The notes below the pieces were generated by a model. The model made no database searches. It saw nothing but the letters and a program-made list of their open reading frames with translations, and had not been told where the DNA came from. A stretch of 64,000 nucleotides of DNA, taken from NCBI GenBank assembly GCA_039090855.1, contig CM077011.1:37963501-38027500 (forward strand), written 5' to 3'. Shown piece after piece: positions 34,509-45,701 of the stretch. Positions within the stretch are counted from its first letter, which is position 1. Each line of letters opens with the position of its first letter. The translations under genes were made by a program, and so were the position numbers. This DNA comes from Macrothele yani (Eukaryota > Arthropoda > Arachnida > Araneae > Macrothelidae).

Positions 34509-35559
34509 TAAAGATACGTAAATTTCGCCCCCCCCCCCCAAAAAAAGAATCAAAATTTCGCAAAAAAAATATTTTAAAATAAAAAATTTCGCATTTATTC
34601 GCAAAAACTGAAGACAAAAAAATGTTTTCCAAAGTTTACTTAGTTTACTGTTTTCAAAGTTTACTTAGAATGTTTCAAAGTTTACTTACTGGTAGGCTAA
34701 GTACCAAAATACTTAGTTAAAAGCTAACGACATTGTAGTAGTCTCTATATTCTCTTCCTTTAGCCTTTGCCTTCTGTCAGTGATAACGATGTTGTACATA
34801 CTGAAATATCTCTCAGCATCCACACTGTTAACAGAATTACGGAGGCTTTGAATAGCTGCCTTTGCATAGTTTAGGTAGCAGCATTTTGTTGCTTTTAAAA
34901 TCAGTATGACATCAACAGGAGTCTCTTGGTTGATCACTGTAAGTAGCTGTCTGTGAAAATGATTGTATACATCGATGAGCTCATCCCGTGTTATGTCTTT
35001 AAAAAATGGGTATTTTAGAGAAGCTTCCAATAATAAATTTGTGTTTAAAGATGATGCGGGTGTGGTCGCGGCTACAGATGGACAAAATAGTCTGCCAATA
35101 TGCTGGTAGGCTTCATTTGTTGCGTTGGATGACATGTAGAGGGTCAATTTGCCCTTCTAGACGAACATTACAAAATTTGCACATCACTATATTTGTATTG
35201 TTTAGATACAATCCCTCGTGGTCAAACTCTTTCACTCTATCAACTAACTCCTTCTTAGGGCGGCACATATTGATATACTTCTATCAAACAGATCGCGAGC
35301 GTTGTAGTTTGTAATCTACTAGCGAAATGCAAAAATAAACATGTGCTCATTCGTATTCTTTCAAGGTCAGCCAGCCAGTGCGACTGAGCTGCGCTGGCTG
35401 ACTCGCCGAGAGGGAAAGAGGCGTGGCCTGGGGTTTCCCAGGTAACGAACGCTGAGTAGAACACGCACATCGCAAGTGCTGCGCAAAATTACGCCCTATT
35501 TTCGTTTATATTGGCAACTTTTGCATCTATTTCGTAAATACGAAAATTACGTATCCCTA
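34509..35559 (-). mobile_element. hAT element with 8-bp TSD, internally deleted
   Basis: Imperfect inverted termini TARRGATACGTAAWTTTCG bound a 1051-bp element. The 8-bp direct repeat GTAATGAT flanks it (34501-34508 and 35560-35567), diagnostic of hAT insertion. It carries a short minus-strand gene with zinc-finger and dimerisation pieces only. Confidence 0.88.
34713..35268 (-). pseudogene. hAT-derived protein: BED-like finger plus C-terminal dimerisation domain, core missing
   Basis: From 35268 a frame reads MCRPKKELVDRVKEF, then VMCKFCNVRLE with the Cys pair of a BED-like finger, and stops at 35113-35115 before the His pair. In an overlapping frame (34713-35147) the C-terminal part reads PFFKDITRDELIDVY and then a hAT dimerisation motif (SVDAERYFSMYNIVITDRRQ). 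The large RNase-H-like core is absent. The layout resembles the hAT-derived CGGBP1-type architecture, but here it sits within hAT termini and a frameshift separates the halves. It is best read as a deletion derivative, not a host gene. Confidence 0.75.
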
Positions 35560-35569
35560 GTAATGATGT

Positions 35570-37069
35570 ATGAAGAAGGTTTTATCCTCACTTTCAACCT
35601 AGAAATGCCCGCATTAAGATACAATTTTGGATTCACCCCCCCCAAAACATCTACTGTTATGAACGTGTACCTATAACGGAACTGGCAAGGAAAAATTAAT
35701 GAATTACAGATTCCATTTTTTTGAGCAACAATGCAAAGAAATATGTATGTGGGACATAGCTAAGAAGACGGCTTTTTGTTATCGACAGGACAGACTCAGA
35801 GCGGATAGGAATCGAAATGTGTCTGTACCTTGCTGGAACGATGAAATCTTATGAGTATGGTCAGTGAAAAGACTGAATCTGTGAATGCGGTCAAAAATTA
35901 GGTAGAAGGAATTTGTACGTCTGCTCACAGAAATTCGATCGCGGGCCCAAACTTTCGTCTAAAAAAAATCGCTATTTATTTATAGTTCGTCATGAATATT
36001 GATATACACATACCTTGAACCGTGTAAAAACAGGACCTGCTTCCACGCAACAGGTTTGAACTCTCCCCGTAACCTTGAGTACTTAGGTTCCACGCGCATG
36101 TATAGCGGCAGTGTTGGCTCAATTGTTGCACTCTAATCATGCACACAATCGAGCAGTAGGTGTTCCTCGTTTGTAAATACTGGCAAACGGTTCGTTTAAA
36201 TCGTGTCAAAGGACATTTCGAACTACATTTGGTGTAGGAACAGTACCTTTAAAAGGTTGTATCTTGAAATTGGTATAGAAGTTAGAGACAACGGAAAACC
36301 TTGTCAGTTAGCATTCAGAAGGCCGGAAACTAGTGGTAGGAAGATTCGGTCGTTTACGCGATCCGGATCTTTCAGATGGGATCGATCACTAAGTGATCCG
36401 TTCGAAAGACCCGTTTGTTCCGCTCTTTGGTTGGTGTGTTCATAAAGTTAGCAATTGTCTATAAATTAAGCGTTTTAGAGTGATGTGTGACGATTTTTAT
36501 AATTAATTGCTTCACTCTGTGGCAATACAAATACTGCCTTTCATATTTATTAATACACTTTCAAGTTAAATATTAACGAATACGAGCTACACATTACAGA
36601 ACACCAAGTGCGGTCAGAATTCTAAGCTGGTGTCCCCATCTTGTGAGTGAAACCGTAATGAAAAAATAAAAAAAATGGAATTTAAAAATGCGATATATAT
36701 TCATTTCATTGCAAACTATTTTATAAAACCGAAGATAAAATGATTATAAGATGCTTCTAGTAACACGAAAAAATTGTCGATACAGTAATTAATCAATGGG
36801 CAATGAAGTACGGGTCCTGCCCGAGGAACGAAAGGAATGTGTAAGACCTTCGGATCCAAAGACCTTTTGGATCTTTCGGATCCTCGGCTCAACAACCGAA
36901 GCGAACGGCCAGCTACTAGGTCAAGCGAACGAGATCTACTGGAACTACCGAACGAATCTTTTCGTTCACTCTGTCAACCGGGCCACTTGAAACGGATCAG
37001 TCGCGAATGACTCATCTGTACCGAAAACTGCCTAAAGAGACTATACAGGATTCAAAGGCGAAATAAAGG
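35570..37069. other. no gene recognised; GATCC-rich stretches
   Basis: Non-coding. Segments at 36345-36425 and 36840-37030 share GGATCTTTC, GATCCGTT and CGTTCGAAAG-like words in both orientations, which suggests an eroded inverted repeat or low-complexity transposon ends. Confidence 0.4.
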
Positions 37070-37690
37070 CATCACCATGGGTGGCAGAAGGTAAGGAACA
37101 CGGGGGTCCGGACCCTCTCTGAAATTTTATGGTCCCCCTCAGTACGAAACAACTTAAAAATTTGTAGTTCACATATGGTATAATTTTTTTAAATTAAACT
37201 TTCCAGGAGGCCATCACCACGTTTCGTAGTTTTCTGGAAAATACTTGAAGTGCGACTTTGAAAATTAATTTTGTACGAATAAATTGCAAAGTTAACTCAA
37301 TGTTGTGTTTTTCTCTTTAAAGAAGATCGTTAAAGAATTCTCAAAGGGCAATAGGCTGAATATATTGCTAGAACTGACTACGGTTATATTATACAACTGA
37401 GATATTAGACTGGATTTGTCCAAGGAGCAGGAGAAGACCCAGAAGCAGACAACCTAGAAGATGTGTGGATGAAATCCGAAAGCATGCTATAGTGACTTGG
37501 AAGAAATATGCTCAAGACAAAAAGTTACTTAAGAGACTTTCATGCAACAGTAAATTGATAATAGTTGACGATGATCTGTTAGAGTACTTCCATATATAAC
37601 CAACGGTTTTTTTTTATTGTTTTAACTCTCCGAGATGTTGTACATCGAGTTCTGTCTCCTATTTATAAAGAGTTCCGCTTCCCATGGGCT
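37070..37690 (+). repeat. dispersed repeat R1 with embedded RTE 3' fragment (empty hAT site)
   Basis: It is similar along its length to 61742-63060, with shared words AGTTAACTCAATGTTGTGTT and AAGAAGATCGTTAAAGAATT. Within it, 37395-37575 is an RTE C-terminal fragment (AEILDW-like, RPRRCVDEIRKHA-like) ending GTTGACGATGATC. The similarity continues past the LINE tail, so the LINE piece is internal to a larger repeat. Confidence 0.8.
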
Positions 37691-37849
37691 TCACCATCAA
37701 AATCATTACACAGACTTTCCCAAGCGGTTAATCTTTCAAATTCTGCATGTCAAAAGAGCTTCCGAAAGAAAAAATGCGTCTTTATCGTGCGTTATGTGTT
37801 TAAGAACTGCTTCGAATAGACCATGAAAAACATGTGCGGTTTTGTTTAT

Positions 37850-38592
37850 GATTTCAGATATTCTTACTCATAATCCTGGGATTTTGGACCTCGGTTGGAT
37901 TACGGATGTTGGTTCCATTGGAGCGGCTGCATAAACTCTCAAAACATGGGCACATGAAAATTCTCATGAACTGCACGCAGAGCCTTTGCATTCGGAGAAA
38001 ATCGGTGGGTGGTGTGATGTGTCTCGTAGACGAATTATCTGCCCTAATTTTTTTGAACGAACCATTACCACAGAAATCTACTTGGAAATATTCAGTGAGT
38101 GTGTAAATCAGTTAACAGATGTTGAACTAACTGATGAATATTTTCAACACAGTGGTGCAACATGTCGCACCTCAAATGCCAGCATGAGAGAAATTGAAAG
38201 TATTTTTTTTTTTTTGTAGAGCGAGTAATCTCAAAAAATCTTTGGCCACCAAGATCGCCAGATTTAACACCACCCGATTTATTCCTGTGGGACTTATTAA
38301 AGGAAAGAGTGTACAGAAATGAATCCCGCGCAATCGTTGTCGTCAAGGATGCTATACACCAAGAGATTGAAGCTATTACTGAAGATGCTTTAAGAAAAGT
38401 ATTCCAAAATTTGGAGCGTCGAGTAGAAACGTACTTAAAACTGACTTTGGACCATTTTCAACATCAGCAGTAAGTAGGTCATGTTTTACACGGTTTAAGG
38501 TGTTTGTATATAAATTTCCATGACGAACTATAAATAAATAGCGAATTTTTTGATAAAAGTTTAGGGCCTCTAGTGAGCGAAGCACCCTGTAA
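37850..38592 (+). pseudogene. mariner-related transposase relic (T10)
   Basis: Translation gives GWCDVSRRRIICPNFFERTI, YLEIFSECVNQLTDVELTD and YFQHSGATCRTSNASMREIE, the last being the catalytic block with Asp replaced by Ser. After a T-run frameshift near 38200-38216 come ISKNLWPPRSPDLTPPDLF and LLKERVYRN. The LWPPRSPDLTPPD form is typical of a mariner-related lineage with a terminal Asp. The sequence ends near CACCCTGTA, a possible inverted-repeat end. It is clearly inactive. Confidence 0.75.
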
Positions 38593-38639
38593 AAGGAAGC
38601 ACTTGTCGGAGTTTGGACAGAAAATAGTCTTCTGCACGA

Positions 38640-39041
38640 GGAAGGTGGAAAGTAGCACCTGAGAAACCGCAGGAATTGTTGGTGGGCTGCCGTTGTAAAA
38701 GTGTGGCAGGAACTATTGGAAGAGAGACTTGTATCTATCCTATGTCCCTGAAAGGAATGAACACCACTGGCTGACAGTTGACGTGAACACCAGTCAGCTC
38801 GTGCTGTCCAGGACAACAGACGTCTCCCGATCCCTCAACTGATTCACAATCTGACTATCTGACACGAGTTCCCAGCTCACAGGACCCTCACGATTCCACC
38901 AAATGTAGAGCATTACTTTCCTTTTAAACCGCCTTTTTTGCACTACTAGCTGTGCTTCCTAGTGTGGCCTCAGACATTGGTTCCCAGTGGTAGTATAACG
39001 TAGGAATATCCACTTTTCATCACCTGTGATGATACGACGCT
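38640..39041 (-). pseudogene. mariner transposase fragment (T11)
   Basis: The minus strand reads RRIITGDEKWIFL, the first catalytic Asp block of mariner transposases. It is followed in frame, after a stop, by VQKRRFKRKVMLYIWWNREG and WELVSDSQIVNQ. The C-terminal catalytic part is not readable. Confidence 0.75.
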
Positions 39042-39149
39042 AAAACCTATCGTCCTGTAGATTAACGTCAGAATAAAGCAGCGGAACGTTTCAGCGAACA
39101 CAATCTAGCGGATGCTCGTACTGTTGGGCTAAGGGAGTGAGCGAGTAGT

Positions 39150-39410
39150 TCATGTTAACCGACCTTCATCGACAGCTCTTCTTGCAGTGGTTACGCAAGC
39201 ACAGTAACTGGACATTCGACGATTGAAAAAGGTCAGCTGCTCCGATGAGTCCAGGTTACACCTCCAACATGCCGATGCGCGAGTCCATATTCGACGTCGC
39301 CAGGGTAAGAAGCTGCAACCAGATTTCAAGTTGAATGGAAAAAGGACGGAGGTGGTTAAATCCTGGATTGGAGACTGCTTTCATGGACGTTAGAGGGTCC
39401 TCTCATCGCC
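39150..39410 (+). pseudogene. Tc1-like transposase fragment (T14)
   Basis: A short piece reads WTFDDW-like then KKVSCSDESRLHLQHADARV and HIRRRQGKKLQPD, the first catalytic Asp region of a Tc1-like transposase. No termini are visible. Confidence 0.65.
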
Positions 39411-39694
39411 ATTTGAAAGTCGCTACATGCGTTCAGTAGTATTTAAAGTAAATTTGAAAATTTTTTTAGACAGAAATGGAAACTTAATTTTCAGGAGAAA
39501 CCGAAATTCAGAATTTCATCTTGAAAATCAGATTAAAAGACACTTAAAAATCTATCGAACACCGCCAGATTAAACTTACCGTTGAACTGAAATGACAGCT
39601 ATTTAAATATCTTTTGACAGTCGCAAATTTCCGATCTCGATATGTCACGTAATTTTTGTCCCAGTAACCTATTTTTTTAAATGTTTTATTTTTG

Positions 39695-39903
39695 GCATAG
39701 TGGTCCGAAGCGCTGGCCTCTGTCCATTCCTCCGAGATGGGGCTGGGCTCGAATTCTATGCCTGGGGACCGCACGCCTGTTCCATTGCACCGGTTCCATC
39801 CCCACTGCGCCAGAACCAGTGGCCCTAAATTAGGAACGGGTGGCTCATTGAGTTGCACCTGTGGGCGTTAAACCTCGAAACAAATAAACAAAAAAACAAA
39901 TGG
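39695..39903 (+). mobile_element. SINE-A relic
   Basis: It lacks a clean 5' end. It retains GCATAGTGGTCCGAAGCGCT (A-box area), a B-box-like GGGCTCGAATTCTATGCC, CCAGAACCAGTGGCCCTAAA, CATTGAGTTGCACCTGTGGG and an AAAC-rich tail. Confidence 0.8.
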
Positions 39904-40090
39904 GAGCGGGCAGATAAATTCGTTGGTTGATTTGCTGTGGAGTGTCGCAGGTAAGGCTACGAATTTTTATATAATAAAGCCCGATATTTGCTTTTACCAG
40001 TGAAGACATAAAGCTAAAATTACAGCAATTTGAATGAAATACCATGGATTTTTTTCACAATAAAATGTGGATGAGATGCATATATTTTAT

Positions 40091-40356
40091 GTAGAGCATT
40101 TTAGGAAGGGAGTGTCTGACCTCAGGTCTTAAATAACCCTTAGAAGTAGGAAGCTAGAAGGTTTGGCCTGGAGTGTTCGACAGGAAATTCAGACGGAAAT
40201 GAGGAAGAAAGGGGGAACAAAACGCTCTTATTTATAACCGGGGTCCGACGGCTTAACGTGCGTATCCGACCCTCGGCGGATATTTAGTGGTTCGAGGGCT
40301 CGTATCGACCTGGGATCGATCCTTAGACTGTTCCGTGGTAATCACGAACGTTGGCA
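40091..40356 (-). mobile_element. SINE-C, diverged copy
   Basis: It contains GCATTTTAGGAAGGGAGTGT, AACCCTTAGAAGTAGGAAGC and the ATCACGAACGTTGGC head remnant; the tRNA-like 5' part is truncated. Confidence 0.8.
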
Positions 40357-40359
40357 AAA

Positions 40360-42124
40360 TGTGGGTAATCCGTTTCATTGAAGGATTTGAGAGTTGGAGA
40401 TATCACTTATTAAAATGTTATTTAATCAGGTAACTAGTTTTAGTTGTAAAATCCGTCCATTAATTTAGTTTTACACCATATTCGTATTAAATTTAAATTG
40501 TATTTTCACGAATTTCTTTAAAACGTATTGGACAGATTTCTGCAAATCTATATTCTCCTGGAGCAATTACTGCCTGTATATTTTCGTTTCCATGCGACAG
40601 AGATCGGAGTATAGAGATAACAGGAAAAGAATGCCGGCTTACAAAATGGAAAGGAAAAAACATAGATGAGTAAAGATTTCGGCACTGAAGGCTATTTAGA
40701 AGAGAAACGTAACTTGTATGGGATGCAGGAAATTCCTCCTAATAGTGAAGATTTAATAGCGCGCAAAAGAGATTCCGTCTTTTATGAACGTATGCAACGG
40801 AGCCCAGCCGTTTGTTAATTGTAAACTGACGACGCATCAGCTGTAATGAAAAGAAATGTTTATGTGTGCGCCCCCAGTACGTCTGACACTCGGAAGTGAT
40901 GCATTTGTTAAGCATTCTTTCTGTAGAAACAAAAAACAGTAATAATGTAATTTGCTGTCTGCTAATTACGAAACTCACTCTGAAACAGGAAACGTCTTTA
41001 CGCTATTGGCGTTTGTTTTGTTTTCCTCATTTTGGTACCACTTTTGAAACAAAATGAATTGTGATAACACCGATAGATAGTTTTTGGGGTTTTTTTTTGT
41101 CTCAAAAAATAGAAAAAGAAAGAAACGAAACCAATACCATTAACATTTCTGTTCCTCTTTGAAAGTGCAGTTTCCTCGATATCAGGGAAGGGAAACTAAT
41201 TCATCCCAGTGGATTTGCAAAGATGCACATACACAGGAGAGTACCGATTATTTTGACACCGATTATCAAGATGCCGGTTTTCCGTGCTGCATCTTTAACA
41301 CTGCGCTCTGCACTTCAATTCACACAAAAGTAATCTTCCATTGCTGAAGAACAACTGGTTTCTGTGGGTCAACCCTCGGTCAACGGGGATGCTAACCACA
41401 TTTCTCTTGGGAATCTCGCTCTGCAGGTAGCAGTGTTGTTAAGTTCGAGATTTATGTTTTGTTTTCAAACTTTTCCTGTTACAGCTGTCTTCCTAAAAAC
41501 CGTCTGATTATCCGAACTCGCGCGATCTCAATTATTCCTGGTAATAAGTGTTCTGCTGTATATAAATATCCGCGTTCGTCTGAAAAATAGGTGGCGAAAT
41601 TGGTCTAAGGGGATTTAAAATTTTTCCTGCCTCCAAGGGCGTAACCAGGATGGGGGCAAGGGGCGGTTGCCCGAGGCGCAGCTCAAAAGAGAGCGCAAAA
41701 ATCACTGCTTGCAATCTGATTAAAATTGCAATTGAAACTTCTACACTAATTTTTGGTACATTTAATTTCGAATTTCTTCTTCACAGTGTTCAGGGAATGC
41801 TAGTTACTCAAACTCAAAAATGAAGTATTGGTCCGTCCAACTGAGAAAGAATCACGCCTTTGTCGAACAGAATGCGGGTTTTCCTTTGTTGGATGGATAG
41901 GGATGTTGTTTTTCTTTAGTTCGATGGATAAGATTCACATTATTGAAGATTATCTGAGAGCTATTCGTAGTTACATTCGGTCTGTTTGATGTGGTACTAA
42001 AGATCAGACCTCCCAAGCAGTAGCGAAAAGCTCTGCGAAGAACCACAGTTTAATTATGACACCCGCATAGAAACAACATTGGAGTATGACATAAATTTTG
42101 TTTTGCGAGCAGTGTTTGCTTATA
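40360..42124. other. no gene recognised
   Basis: Non-coding. A hAT-like terminus is suggested near 41637-41690 (AGGGCGTAACCAGG, then GGCGGTTGCCCGAGGCGC), but no partner end or duplication was found. Confidence 0.4.
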
Positions 42125-42258
42125 TACGTGCATATCATCATTGTCAATTTCAATCCACTGTTGGATGAAGGTTTCCCCAGATTTCTTCCACAACTGTCTC
42201 TTTTGAGCCAGTCTCCATCATGTCGCTCTAGCATGCTTCTGAATTTCATCCAACCATC
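42125..42258 (-). mobile_element. RTE LINE copy H, tail part (split copy, piece 1)
   Basis: The LINE tail (ATCATCATTGTCAATTTC) and the first ~120 bp of the C-terminal coding region in reverse. The copy resumes at 49342 after a 7-kb insertion, and the coding alignment is continuous once one copy of the 8-bp duplication CAACCATC is removed. Confidence 0.85.
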
Positions 42259-42299
42259 CAGTGGCGCACCCAGGATTTCTTGTTGGAGGGGATGTATAT

Positions 42300-43521
42300 A
42301 TATATATATATATATTCTATAAAGAAGATACCTAAGCAAAAAAATACAAATATAATTTTGACTCACACCTAGTACAACATAGAAAAGGTTATGTATCTAC
42401 CTGTGTGAGTAAAAGGAGAAAAGATAAAAAATAAAACAAAACAACTGAATGTAGAAGGTGTCGAGAATACTGAGCCTTGGCTTTATCAAGGACCAGCAAA
42501 AACTCTGCATTTTCTCACTTCCACAAAGACCTAGTTGGAAATGGGTTTCTGCAAGGCCATAGATGCAAGCAACATTCCCACCTAAAATAGTTTAAAAAAT
42601 ATATATATGTCATGTCCTCCGTAGAGTTGCATGACCTAGCACTTGTTAACAATTTTGCTTGCATCCATTAACCTTCCTGGCCCGACCCATGCTCTTCATC
42701 TGTTACTATTAAACAGAGAGAAGAAGATTAAAGAGAACTCAAGCTGTGAGAGTGACATAATAATTAGAAATGATTTTCAGCCATAACGAAATTCCAAGTT
42801 CGTTTAAGAGAGAATTTAAACCTGAAAATCAATGCAAAAGAAATCCAAATTTTTACATTGCAATTAAAAAAGGAAATATTAATTTTCAACGAAACAGATC
42901 TTTGAAAGAAAACTTGAGTCTAAAACCCCCTACTCTACAACTTATGACAGCACGAAAACGAGAATAAGTTAAAGATAATAATTAACTAAAGAAAACTTTG
43001 TGAAAGTTATATACCTTAAACAGTTAGTTGCAATATGTACAATGTATTTCAGCAGTGCTTTAAGTGCATAATTAATTAGTTATTAAGAACTTAACTATTT
43101 TGAAAAAACAGCGCATAGACAGCGCATAGAAAAGGTACAAGCTTAGCCATCTTCTGTTCCTAGGTACCCCAAAAGACGCTCAAAGTTACAAAGAAAAGAA
43201 AGAGTTAAAACCCGCAAAAATGTTAACAGACAAACCAATGCCTAAAAGCTGAAAAGCTAAAAAACGACAGAGAAAAAGTACATGAAGTACAAACATTGAA
43301 CTTATAAAACCCAGAACCCAAAAACAAGGAAGAGAGCTTACCTCTTGTGTGACAAAAACTTTTCTCCTCACAAGAGAAGAACATGGCTGACCTCTTCCGC
43401 CACTCCCTAGACGCTGAGGGGCAGTGAGGGTGGGTGATGGCCTCCTCATACAGCAAGAAACCAACGCGCGGAGATTTTAACCAGAGAAAAAATATATATA
43501 AACTTAAGACTGTGGATCTGT
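42300..43521. other. interior of the hAT composite, no gene recognised
   Basis: AT-rich DNA with an (AT)n run at 42295-42315. No transposase or other coding similarity is seen. Confidence 0.5.
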
Positions 43522-43528
43522 ATGATCA

Positions 43529-43571
<43 letters not shown>
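43522..43571. repeat. (AT)n microsatellite, LINE target
   Basis: An AT dinucleotide run immediately upstream of LINE copy F. A similar run at 48868-48900 lies just outside the 5' end of copy G, and ATATATATAT separates their tails. Both LINEs appear to have inserted into one AT repeat. Confidence 0.9.
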
Positions 43572-43576
<5 letters not shown>

Positions 43577-45683
43577 TTTGTCTTAGATTTTGTTTGTCAA
43601 GACAAACAAAATCTATTGACATAACCAACCTTAAAAAACACCATAATACCTTCAAGTTGGAACTGAAGAACAGGTTCTCTGCTTTAGAAGGCCTAACATC
43701 GGAAGCAGTGGACATCTCTGAAGTTAACAGAAAAGTAACCAAAGCTATTATGGAAACAGCAACAAAATTAGCTGGGTCTAAGAACAAGTTGCATGTGAAC
43801 AAATTATCAGGAAAAACCAAAATGTTGATGCAAAGAAAGAGAGATGAGGACAACTAAAGAAGATGTGACTTCCAAAGTGGAATATATAGAGCTATGCAAG
43901 ACAGTAAGAAAAAGTATCACTGAAGACGTAAGGAAATTCAACTGTGAACTAGTGAGGAAAGCAATTGAAAACAACCAAAGCCTAAAGATAGCAAAGGGAC
44001 ATCTCAGTAAGGGAAGAAAACAGATTATGGCACTGAGAAAAGAAGATGGTTCTGTAACAAGAAATAGAGGCAGAAATTTTGACAAGAGTGAAAGATTTCT
44101 ACTCCAAATTATATGAAAGGGATGATATATGCACTCCAGACATCATGAAAGATACCAGTACCAGAGTTCCTCCAGTCCTTCCAGCAGAAGTTGCACATGC
44201 AATCAAGAACATGAAGCGAGGAAAAGCTCCAGGAGAAGATGGAATTACTGTAGACATCATACAAGAAGCAAGTGGAGAAATCGAAACAGTACTCGCCCAA
44301 ATTTTCACTCGATGCCTTAATGAAGGAAAGGTTCCTGAGGATTGGAACACCGCTACAATAATCCTGCTACATAAGAAAGGTGACATTGAGGATCTCGGAA
44401 ACTACAGACCTATCAGCCTCCTATCAGTAGTTTATAAAGTCTTCACTAAAGTTCTTTCACACCGCTTGAAGGTAACACTGGACATGGCTCAACCGAGAGA
44501 ACAAGCTGGATTCAGGAGTGGCTACAGCACAATAGATCATATCCACGTGCTGAGAGAACTAATTGAAAGAGCGAGGGAATATGAACTTCCATTGTGCATG
44601 GCTTTTATCGATTATGAAAAAGCCTTTGATTCGGTGAAACCATCAGCAGTTACAATGGCTCTGAAAACCTGCGGTATTGAAGATGCATACATTAATATTA
44701 TTAATAACATCTATGAAAATGCAAGTGCAAAGATTAGGCTGTTTGAAAATACAACACACGTAAAAATTGGAAAGGGAGTGAGACAAGGTGACACCATATC
44801 TCCGAAGCTCTTTAATGCCACATTGGAGGGTGTTTTTCAGTCGCTGAGCTGGGAAAACAAGGGGATAAAGATTAATGGAGATTATCTAACCCACCTTCGT
44901 TTTGCTGATGACGTAGTCATTTTTGCAACTAGCCCATCAGAGCTGCAGAGTATGATCCAGGAACTTGCTGACAAGAGTAAAGAAGTGGGATTAAAAATGA
45001 ACTTTCAGAAGACAAAGTGATGTTCAATGCTTTTACAAGAAATGAAGATTTATCGATTGATGGAGAAAAGCTGGAGATAACGGACACGTACGTTTATCTT
45101 GGACAGCAGATATCAAGTGAGGGTCACATTGATGAAGAAATTAATCGGCGTACAAAACTTGCCTGGAGAGCTTTTGGAAGAAACAGCATAATTTTCAAGA
45201 GCAATATGCCATTATGTCTTAAAAGAAAAGTGTTTGATCAATGCATCCTTCCAGTGCTTACGTATGGTGCAGAGACGTGGACCTTAACTAAAAGAGACAT
45301 ACAAAGGCTGCAGACAACTCAAAGAAGCATGGAGAGGTGCATGCTTGGTGTAACCAGGAGAGATAGGAAGAGGAACTCGTGGATCCGAAAAATGACAAGA
45401 GTGGAAGACATCATGATCAGAGTTAAATCCCTGAAATGGCAATGGGCTGGACATACTGCCAGAAGGACAGATCATCGATGGACAGCAGAAATTTTAGATT
45501 GGATTCCAAGGGACAGGAAAAGACCCAGAAGAAGACCACATGGGAGATGGGTGGATGAAATTCGAAAGTATGCAGGGGTGACATGGAGGAGACTGGCACA
45601 AGACAGACCGTTGTGGAGGAAACTTGGGGAGACCTTCGTCCAGCAGTGGATTGATAATGGTTGACAATGATGATGATGATGAT
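43572..45683 (+). mobile_element. RTE-clade LINE, copy F (5'-truncated)
   Basis: It begins within the endonuclease-RT linker at about 43600 and runs to the (ATG)n tail ending near 45683. Just upstream, 43571-43598 contains short inverted copies of its own first bases, giving a perfect 13-bp palindrome with a 2-bp loop at 43586-43613. This points to a 5' inversion or fold-back during insertion. It belongs to the B/F/G subfamily. Confidence 0.9.
43600..45664 (+). pseudogene. RTE reverse transcriptase (copy F), frameshifted
   Basis: The linker (LRKQRKR-like, SEVNRKVTKAIME) shifts near 43848 (A-run) and again at 44071, where an extra base changes GAGGCGAAATT to GAGGCAGAAATT. The RT from 44079 is open through [31 protein letters not shown] and FADDVVIFA. 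A one-base loss at about 45016 then shifts the last 215 codons (KMTRVEDI, WAGHTARR, RRRPHGRW). The extra base at 44071 is shared with copy G only. Confidence 0.88.
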
Positions 45684-45701
45684 ATATATATATCATCATT
45701 G

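Noticed and set aside
34713..35268. Domesticated CGGBP1-like host gene
   Set aside because: It sits within hAT inverted repeats with an 8-bp TSD. A stop and a frameshift separate the finger from the dimerisation domain.
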